Position numbers and translations under genes: made by a program
Assembly: GCA_004154925.1 (NCBI GenBank)
Contig: QJNS01000041.1
Span: 41,815 to 105,814, forward strand
DNA from: Monosporascus cannonballus
Taxonomy: Eukaryota > Ascomycota > Sordariomycetes > Xylariales
DNA length: 64,000 nucleotides
Reading direction: 5' to 3'
Notes under the pieces: model-generated
What the model saw: the letters and a program-made list of their open reading frames with translations, nothing else
Told to the model about the DNA's origin: nothing
Databases searched by the model: none
Shown: positions 55,794 to 64,000 of the stretch, piece by piece
Layout of the letters: the number at the start of each line of letters is the position of its first letter
Position numbering within the stretch: position 1 is the first letter of the stretch

Positions 55794-57180
55794 TTAGTTG
55801 CGGACTTGAATATCCCTAACTCTCCCCAAGCCTTCTCTTGCATAGTAGTCCATTGGATAAACACCATTCGCTCCCCAATCTTGCCGCTCCTCAAGCGCCA
55901 CCAGAGCTTCATATGGGGTAAGCAAAGGTCTCGGGAAGGCATAGCCCCAGTCGATGCTCAATCGAGGACAAGCCACCTGAACCCAGCACTCAACATCGCT
56001 CATCATCGCCAGCTTACCAGGGAAAATTTCGCTCAGCAGGAGGTTGACCCAGGGGATACCCATCTGCTTCAGCTTACCCTCGATCAGCGCCATCGTATGC
56101 GGGTTGCCCTGCCGGCCGAGAGATCCGAGGATGAGACCCCACTTCTTCGCCCCCTTTGCCGTCCGGATAGCATCTCGCCGAAGGGACTGCATTTCTTCGT
56201 GTCCGTACGTCTCGCGTGTTAACTTCCGCGAGTACGGGTCATACCGGTAAGCCGGGATTGCCGGGTTATGGATCATGATGCTTTCGAGATGGAAGCGACC
56301 ATCACCTAAGTAGAGGATAAGATCAACCTTCTCGGAATCAGGCAGCCGAGGGGAGGTACATCCTAAGATCTCGCCCTTAGAAAGCGGAGAGATCTGCGGT
56401 ATTAGGACGCTGAAGCCGGCCTTCTCAAGGGCGGATCGGACACCGTGGATGGTGGCATTGAACTGAATTGTGCCGACCATGGCGATGGTCTTGGGCGGTG
56501 CGAAATTTCGCTCCAGAGTAGCTAATAGATGTGACGCGTCTATGCTGATGTCGACAAACACGTAGAGCACCTTGATCTTGGTAACATCGACGGGGATGAG
56601 ACAGCTGTGCGCATAATGGACAAGCAGATCGCATCCAAGCGCCCGTGCCGTGTAGTCATCGATGCAACAGGCACCGTACGTAACATCTCCCATAATTAGC
56701 GTTTCGGTGCCAGGGCAGAACTGCGTGAGTATGTCTGAGATGGTGGTAGCGAATAGAAGCAGCCCCTCGGGCATCTGCAGAGCCACCCTTTTCGCACCTG
56801 ATGACCGGATACGATGTATCGTCTTGTGGATCTCAAAAGAGTAGTTAGCCGGCAGCAGGGCTATCGCGTCATTGATTTCAGCGTTTTCCAAGATCTCAGG
56901 TGGAACTTGGTTCAACATCCTCGGCGCCCGCCTCGGTTGCGGTACTGCGATATCATTGAGTATGCGCTTCATTTCGTGATTTAACTGATATGTATCACTT
57001 ACCCTGCACTGCCCCATTATCCCCAAGGTTATCTGTGCCATTATTCTTCGCCGCCGCGCTGGCAGCCGCTCTTCGCCCGATAAACCTTTTTTTAGGCTGC
57101 TTCGGGACAGGAGGTGGTGACTGTGCCTCTTCTATGTCTGCAGCGATACCTAAATCCGTTTGTGCCCTGTCCTCCTCCAT
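55794..57180 (-). CDS. DPH1: Diphthamide synthase subunit 1 (DPH1)
   Basis: Two exons: 57003-57180 and 55794-56944, with a 58-nt intron (GTAAGT to CGCAG) joining [21 protein letters not shown] 57180 opens [11 protein letters not shown]. The body matches the DPH1/DPH2 radical-SAM-like family: [94 protein letters not shown] and [16 protein letters not shown]. Cysteines in YGACC, AHSCL and VACPR are those expected to hold the [4Fe-4S] cluster. With Dph2 it transfers the 3-amino-3-carboxypropyl group of SAM to the eEF2 histidine, the first step of diphthamide synthesis in the cytosol. Intact, about 442 residues. Confidence 0.95.
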
Positions 57181-59065
57181 GGTCTGGATGGAAAACTGTA
57201 AAGAGAAAGGACTCGTGGTAACTAGGGAGTTGCAGTCTGAGTTGAACAGGGGTCGACGAGATCCTACTCGATGCTCGTAATTGATCAATCTAATAGTAGA
57301 AGTTGCTCCTGCTGCTATTGCACTCCTGACACCGGAGAAATATCGAGATGGCAAAGTATGGAAAACTTAGCATGAGGGGGACCGACAAATGCATTAGGTC
57401 ATGTAGTTGAATAGATAGCCTAGGTGCGGCTGCATTATTACCTGAATCACTCCGGTAATTGCATGATACTTCGTTTTATGCGCTTATCGAAGGATTACAT
57501 CAAAATAACATGCCAAGTCTTCCCCCTTATTTTCATGTGGGCGAAGAAACTCTTCAGAGAATACCAACTTTAGCAACCAAATGAGCTTGATAATTATTAA
57601 TGCAGCTTGAGCTTCGGCCAGCAGGTAAGTGTCTTCTTATGGCGAAAAGCTGGAGCTACGCATACCAGGAGCAGGCTGATACCGAGTCGCCGGGTAAGCT
57701 GCAGGAAGGATTGGAACCAATAAGGGGGTATGGAGATATCAGCAATATCGACCAGTGCGTTATAGAGCGTTTATTTAGAGTACTCTATCTTTCACTACCA
57801 GTATTCCTGTGGGACTAAGGGAATTCCTAATATGTAGAATAACAGTCAGTTGCAAGGCCGCAACCTCCTCAAACGATATCCAAAAAAAAAAAAAAAAACC
57901 AGAAACAAACTGATGAAATATTCATCCAAAGTAACTCTGCCCTGGTGAATATTTTCCCCCCAAATACAGACGATATATAAGCCACTATTCCTAATCCTCC
58001 GGTGTGTTTATTGCTTTCAGTAAAACAGTGATCGTGGAAGCGTCGAGACCAGAGACCTCTGTACGCATATGGGTGCTCCAGAAAGAAGGGCACCCTTGGT
58101 TGCAGTTCCTTTTACTGTTCGTATTACGGCGCCCAGTACTGATATAATTAACCTACATGATCGCCTACGGCATCCCGTTGAAAAATGGGAAATTATCTCT
58201 TCGAGCCTGTCATGAATATACCCTTATTACATCGCCATTTACTTAGCGGATCTTAGGACACCCAGGTGCAGTATTGTCATAATTTTTGGAACCTTTAGAT
58301 TTTTGTCTACATTTCCTATACCTAGGCTTGGCTAGTTGCCTGTGACATACACTCTCTTCGGATAGCACAAGAAGGCGGGCCACATGATATCAGGCTGTGC
58401 TGAGGATTGATCACTATCCTGGATGCTGGCTCTCGGCTGTATCACTTGTGCTTTTTTCATCACGCTGTTCAGATATCTGAGGATGCGAGGAGGATGTTAA
58501 AATGCCCATGCAACGTGTTGCGCTCATTTATTACATTCTGCGGTCCATTTCCACCGTCACAAGATGCCGTCTGATCCTATGAATCCTGCGGTAGCGTCCG
58601 ATCCGACTCTCAGTATTACAATTTGATGCGGTATTACGCAGGTATTCTTCTAGCGCTTGAAGTCCATCATTAGCTAACCATGTCTCTCGTCGCTTAAGAA
58701 CAAAAAGATTCTCACCTCGGACGCTATACAAGATAACGCCTCACGGGCGCTTGGTATTTCGACAAACTTAGGACGAGAGACACAGTATTTTGCATGTGGC
58801 CTCAGACCAGATCATCACGAAATTAAGTGGCAATAAAATTCGACATTCTATGCGTAGAGATGACCGCCATGTGGAGAGTCATAGACTTGATGTTGAGGCG
58901 GCAATGGCTCTGGCCCTTCTGCCCGTGCCTAGAGACTCCGAGTGAGACGAGCACATTCGGCACCCTCGTTATTCTAATAACAAGCGACTTGTCAGACCTG
59001 AAGTGCCGAAAAATGTGAGGCCCCACACTATGGCGAGACACGATTAGATCTCATACGACTGCCGA
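57181..59065. other. Intergenic, no gene recognised
   Basis: 1.9 kb upstream of DPH1. Contains an A homopolymer at about 57883-57898. Nothing supported. Confidence 0.5.
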
Positions 59066-60302
59066 ATGAATATAGACCGCGCTGGAGTTTCGTCAGAAAA
59101 GGGGCCCGCACAGGTGAAGCCACCAAGCCGAAGTGAACAGGTATCTCTCCGTAACACCGGCAACTCGCGGGGCGGGCCAGTCATGGCTTCGGTCCAGCAC
59201 GTTCTGTACGATGTACCACGCAGGGGCAGGGAGTCTCTTACACCACGGCAGGAGCATCACTTCGCGGCGACACAGCTCATTCTGCATCCGACATATGCTA
59301 CCACCGTCATAGTTCACGTACAAACCGGTGAACCGGTGCGCGCAACAAGTCCTCGCGTCGCGCGCCCGCAGCCTCTGCACGGCATTCGACAAAATTGTAC
59401 AACTCCTATTTCAGCCTCAAGCCTGAGGACGGCGGCGAACTAGCGCTCGGGTGGGCCCTGTTCCCACTCCTGGGAGGCTTCGAGAGGCCGGAGTTGCAGA
59501 GCGCGCCGGACCCGTTCGAGAACGCCAGCGGCGAAGGGTTCGGCGCCACGGCTACCCCCTCGCTGCCCCGGCTGCGCAGCGCCCGGCTTTTTGATACGTG
59601 CCCGCGAGTATCGTACGCTAAATGCCACGTAGCGCCGCGACGCTGGAGCGGCTCGAGCTCGGCGCGTTGGACGAGCCGCTCATGCCTGGCGGCGTATCTG
59701 ATGAGCGGGTTTACGATGATGAGAACGATGGTAGCTTCTGGGGCGGGACCGATGCCGGGCCCGTTGTACAACAGTACGCGGCGTGCCCTCGTACTCGGGC
59801 TGGACGAGACCCTGGCGTTCCTGCACCTGACGCACCCCACCTATGCAGGCCGTCCGAATGTGGCCCCGATGACTACGGAGGCTACGACGACATCGTATCC
59901 CCCGATGCGCCATGGAAGACAGGCTCAGGGACAGGGCGCGGCTTCTGGCGTCAGCCCAGGCGACCGTTAAGACGCTCGTGCTCGAACACTGCGTGGTCGC
60001 TGAGAACCAGGAACTGGAAGGTCACGATTCGTACAGCATGACAATGTCGTACGGCTCAGGGCCCGCGGAAGATAGGCCGGTTGGCGCGATCCTCCCCGTG
60101 TTCGAGCGAAACCGGTTCCCGATCCGCGGAAACTCTACATGTACGGCATGTTCGTCGACGGACAGGTGCCCGAGGGACTCGCCGCCCCCTGGAGGGGGCC
60201 CGGGGTCGAGTGGAAGACTGATGTCGGCTCATGGCACCGCTTCGGCGAATACGAAGGCATGACGGAATGGACGAAGGAGTGGTCTAAGGAGGACGAAGAT
60301 TA
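59066..60302 (+). pseudogene. GC-rich broken coding remnant of unknown family
   Basis: Strong GC and coding-like composition contrast with AT-rich flanks, but no single frame spans it. Recognisable stretches switch frame: KPEDGGELALGWALFPLLGG (59395 frame), AATLERLELGALDEPLMPGG (59622 frame), ATVKTLVLEHCVVAENQELE (59912 frame), and RKLYMYGMFVDGQVPEGLA, then SWHRFGEY and TEWTKEWSKEDED to the stop at 60300. The LERLEL and VKTLVLEHCVV pieces resemble F-box/LRR-type repeats, but I cannot name the family. Introns could explain some changes; several frameshifts are more likely. Confidence 0.4.
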
Positions 60303-60864
60303 GGGAAACGGGCTCGTCTCGCAGAGACTACTTGTGTCGAGGGACTATTGCGTCGTCCACACCTAAGCCCATGCATCAAGAGGTCTACGATGCATAAGCT
60401 TTCCTTCCACCTCTCGGCGTGTCAAGCACTGGACTTCTGAGGAGCCCTTCGATAGCATTCTGGCATTGCAGCTGATATCTGAATAAGCTATCCTCTGTGA
60501 AACGAAATATATCCAACGTGTCATGGGTGAACGCCTATATTGTAAACGCATCCTACTGTTATGTATTCGTTTCGAAGCTGTGCAAAATCCAGACGGCATA
60601 CCTTATCATGTCATCGTCCAGTTTCGAACAATGCATCAGGGCATTAGATCATGAATTACACGTATGACTGACTATAGCGCTACTGACGGTGGTAAAATAG
60701 GTACTAGCCAAGACCAACACTAGGACCCCAGCAGCTATCCGCCCACCTCCGCGAGCTTCAGCGCCGGAGACGACGACAGGCGACGGCTGCTGGCCTCCGG
60801 TCCCGGAACCCACGCTAGGACTCGACGAATTCGCACCACCCCCGCCACCGGCGCACCCGCCTTC
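60303..60864. other. Spacer with 3' flank of epimerase gene
   Basis: Nothing supported. The open frame antisense through 60735-60864 is a continuation in another frame past the epimerase stop. Confidence 0.5.
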
Positions 60865-62235
60865 CTACGACGAGGTGGCGGTGGAGGTGGAGTTGATGCT
60901 GAAGACGTAGCTGGCCTGGAGGACGTAGGGGTCGCCACCGGGGCCGAAGATCTGCCGGCTCTCGCGTTGCCACTCGGGGTGGTTGATGGCGTCGATCCAG
61001 TCCTCGACCTCGAGCACGATGCACCCGTACTTCTCGACAACGGGCTTCAAGTCCGGGTTGTCCGACTGCCCCTGGTTCTCCGACTTGATCGGCCACGACC
61101 CGTCCTGCCCGTTGCAGCTGTACACCTGGAACGCGTCCTGGTCCGTGTAGATGTCGAGCTGGATCCCCGACCATGGCGAGTGCACCGTCGCCACGGGTCC
61201 CGAAGTCCGCCAGTCGTAGGGGCCGTTCTGCGCGCGGTTGACGAGCCAGCAGTTGTCTGCGAGCTTCGGTTAGTCTCGATGCGTTCTTCATAAGCGCCAT
61301 GGATACCAACTATCCTGCGCTGAAAAAGAGCTTGGGAAAGGCGTAAAGGATTCGTGGAGCGACTTACCGTATCCGGTGCAGCCGAAACCGCAGTTTCCTT
61401 GGGCCTCGGGCTTGTCCAGGTCGGCACCGATCTGCTTAGGCGCTGACCAGAAGTCATTCACGGACCCGCGCTCGTTGGCCAGGATGTCACCGGTGGGGAT
61501 GAGGATGTTGTCGACGCCGACCCGCTGGCCGCTGTACGGCATATACAGCGTGTGGTTCAGCACGGTGTTGGTCTCGTTGTTGCCGAAGCCGTCGAGGTTC
61601 CAGTAGGCGTGGCTGCTGAGCATGATGGGCGTCTTCTGGGTCGTCGCGATAGCGACCATCTTGATGTCCCACGTGTAGTCGTGCACCGTGTAGGTGACGT
61701 ACGAGATGACCTCACCGGGGAAGCCCTGCTCACCATCGGGGTCGACGATGGAGAACGTGATGCTGTCCTCCGTCTTGGAGACGACGGTGAAGTTGCGGTA
61801 GTCCCAGCCGTTGGGCCCGCCGTGCAGGGTGTTGGCGCCCTCGGGGGCCTCCGGCGTCTCGTTCTCGTTCGGTTCGACGTGGTACGTCTCGCCGTCGATC
61901 TCGAAGGTGCTGTTCTTGATGCGGTTGGCGTAACGGCCGGGAACGCTGCCCAGATGAGGGTGCACGTCCGGGTCTTCGTAGGCCGTCGCGTTATCCCAGC
62001 CGACTATGATGTCCCTCTCAATCCCGTACTGGTCCTTGATCAAGAGCTTCGTGATGGACGCGCCGTAGGGAATGAAGGCGGCTTTGATCCCTTCACTAGC
62101 GATCCAGTAGAAGCCATTCTCGTCCGGCGCCTTGATGCCGGTGGCGTTGCTGCTCCCCGTACCTCCCCTTGACTGTGCAGAAGCAGCTGGGAGCAACAGG
62201 GCTCCCAATGCGGCAAGGCGAGTACCTATGCGCAT
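60865..62235 (-). CDS. Secreted aldose 1-epimerase (galactose mutarotase family)
   Basis: Two exons: 61368-62235 and 60865-61256, with intron 61257-61367 (GTAAGT to CGCAG). ATG 62235 starts a signal peptide (MRIGTRLAALGALLLPAASAQ). Mutarotase features: IPYGASITKLLI, DIIVGWDNATAYEDP, LGSVPGRYANRI, NTLHGGPNGWDYRNF, the catalytic-His region SSHAYWNLDGFG, and VEDWIDAINHPEW late in the protein. Many NxT/S sites agree with secretion. The enzyme interconverts alpha and beta anomers of aldoses outside the cell, probably to aid sugar uptake from plant polymers. Length of about 420 residues matches fungal secreted homologues. The acceptor at 61257 (not the nearby GAAG) is the one that keeps GY-DNCWLVN in frame. 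Intact. Confidence 0.92.
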
Positions 62236-64000
62236 GTTGATGTCTCAGCTTATGCCTGGACTAGGAGTTGAGGACAAGGGCGCAGACAAGAGGGGCCCGA
62301 TGTGACGAACGAGGATACTACTGGCTTATATATATGTACTCTACGTCAACGACTCATTCTTCGCTTCCAGGGACCCGGGCCGGAAAACTTGGAAGAGGTG
62401 TGGGCGGGCTGCCAGTCACGTACGTAGCGGGTGCTTGTTTGAGGAAGTGGTCCGGGAATGTGTTATTTATTAAGGCGAGCCCCAAGCTTTTGGGAAACTG
62501 GGGTATAGACTCGATATGCAGGCTACTCCACTTCAAAAAAGTTGGGGTAACGACGTAACTAATGGGCCAAGCTTTGGCTTCAATGGAACGTTTAGATTGA
62601 ATGATACCCTGTGGTGGGACGGTGACGGCTCCTATAGGCTCGTGTGGTTACATGGAAGAACGCTGGTTTCTGCCGGCCCATGTGAGTTCCTGGATTAGGC
62701 TACGTTGGTCTCGAGACTCTCTGCAGCTTTATATACATCCAAGTAGCTTTGATACTGTATTAGATCAAGTGCAGAGCAGGTACATCGCCATGATCCGGAA
62801 GCTTGAGCCAGGAAGATTGGGCTCACAAGCAAACTGGAAATGCCTACTATGACGGATGGAGTGTACGCAGCAAACAGGTTACAACGTCGGCTCTGCAACC
62901 GTGGATGAGTTCACCGGGTCGAGCGGATTTGCGGGAAACAAGATCAGTGAAAAATGCCTGACATTCCTACCCAGATGGTTAGGTTACCGATTCTGTCATC
63001 GTTGGAACTGCTTGAGAGTCACGCAGTGCTGATGAGAGGGTGTATTTTCTCCGTCTTCGAGAGCAATTGAACATCGTCTCTACGTCATTCGGAGCTCTGA
63101 TTCGTTAGTAGTGAGTGCAGAGGACCTGCTACATGACGTGCTTTAAACAAACCTGCAGATCACCACTGCAAACCCCAGCCTCCCTTCAGCTCATCATGTG
63201 CCTTGCAGCATTTCTTCCCCTCTCCTGTCACCTACGTTGCGCCACATAATTCCCAGAGCTCCTCGTCAGTTATTAGTGGCTCGTTATGGGCACATCAGAC
63301 GGGGAGTCTGCGGATCGGATGCAAGCTCGAGTTTTGCTAAATCGATACCTTAAGATGAGGCACTTGAACTGTTCACGCAATGACCACAATGAATAAGGAA
63401 TTTAACATGTAGTCAGATTAAAAGAGGTATGTGGTGCTAGAGACAACTGCCATGCCTCAGTACGGTCAATTGGTGCGGCTAGACAGTGGCTTTTGACCGC
63501 GCCGGCAGGTTCCTCCAAGCTTTCCTCCAGTGCGGGGTATGGCTGCTGTGGACTGCCGCCTCAACTGTTCTACCGCTATTTCCTCTCGGTTTCCCCCAAA
63601 TTCCTCGCCTCCCAATGGGTTTTCTCCCAGGGGGAATTGCTGCTCGAGATCGCATGATGAGGCTTAACTTACTACCCGGTAGGCCTATGTAACAGAAGCT
63701 TTTATTCTTATTTCCCATCCCCGTCTTCAGGCGGTTGGACCGTGACTGCTGGATCTACCCAGGTGTCGAGGACGGTGTGGCACGCTTCAAATCAATCGAC
63801 CTGTGTAGACAATCTCAACATCATTTGTGGGTTATACTTAGGTATGTACGAAGTATCCGCCAGAACCAGCATGCAGGCTGGCGTAAGGCATGTAAGCAGA
63901 GGAGACGGGACCACCTTACTTTGTATATACACACGGCGGGTTATTTACGGCCGGTGATTTCGCCGAGACGAGTCCCGGGGGGGGGGGGGGGGGGGGGGGG
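62236..64000. other. Intergenic to window end; terminal poly-G
   Basis: 1.8 kb with no supported gene. The last 24 bases (63977-64000) are G, which may be a real homopolymer or an assembly artefact. Confidence 0.6.

Noticed and set aside
1..64000. tRNA, rRNA, CRISPR or bacterial operon signals
   Set aside because: No B-box-like GGTTCGA loops with matching stems, no rRNA blocks, no regularly spaced repeats; gene structure is eukaryotic throughout.

Overview
The window is eukaryotic nuclear DNA from a filamentous ascomycete (Pezizomycotina; a Sordariomycete is plausible but not provable here). The evidence is short spliceosomal introns (about 50-100 nt, GTAAGT-like donors), monocistronic genes on both strands, and typical fungal families: HLJ1, PTC6-like PP2C, RTP1/TANGO6, DPH1, TDT anion transporter, Atg22-like, QDR-type MFS, CYP monooxygenases. 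A 10-N assembly gap lies at 20505-20514 and the window ends in a poly-G run. No tRNA, rRNA or CRISPR array was recognised.

Region 1 (1-14,242) is the main find: a coherent specialised-metabolism cluster. An isocyanide synthase of the DIT1/PvcA family (1-1757, C-terminus outside the window) is divergent to a CYP56/DIT2-like P450 (2712-4349), the same head-to-head arrangement as yeast DIT1-DIT2. They are followed by an Atg22-like transporter (4891-7200), a short-chain dehydrogenase (8454-9497), a QDR/DTR1-type MFS exporter (10110-11835) and a TauD-type Fe(II)/2-oxoglutarate dioxygenase with a His/Gly/Met-rich tail (12948-14242). My inference is that the synthase turns an amino acid into an isonitrile (or an N-formyl/dityrosine-type product), the P450, dioxygenase and SDR modify it, and the two transporters compartmentalise or export it.

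Region 2 (15-24 kb) is a graveyard: a 5' remnant of a 3-ketodihydrosphingosine reductase gene, a P450 interrupted by two short insertions each flanked by a direct repeat, two copies of a 160-180 bp TIR element (one inserted inside a degenerate porphobilinogen deaminase, HEM3, pseudogene), and unidentified broken sequence.

Region 3 (24-43 kb) is mostly conserved single-copy genes: HLJ1, a mitochondrial-type PP2C, a TDT/SLAC1-family transporter with a 6-nt microexon, RTP1/TANGO6, a GNAT acetyltransferase and a fungal integral-membrane protein. Region 4 (43-55 kb) is again decayed and mobile-element-rich: an NLR TPR remnant, inverted LTR-like repeats, a frameshifted DHA2-type MFS, a hypothetical gene with one nonsense codon, an apparently intact CYP65-like P450 with a GC-AG intron, and a third copy of the TIR element. 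Region 5 (55-64 kb) has DPH1, a GC-rich broken remnant and a secreted aldose 1-epimerase.
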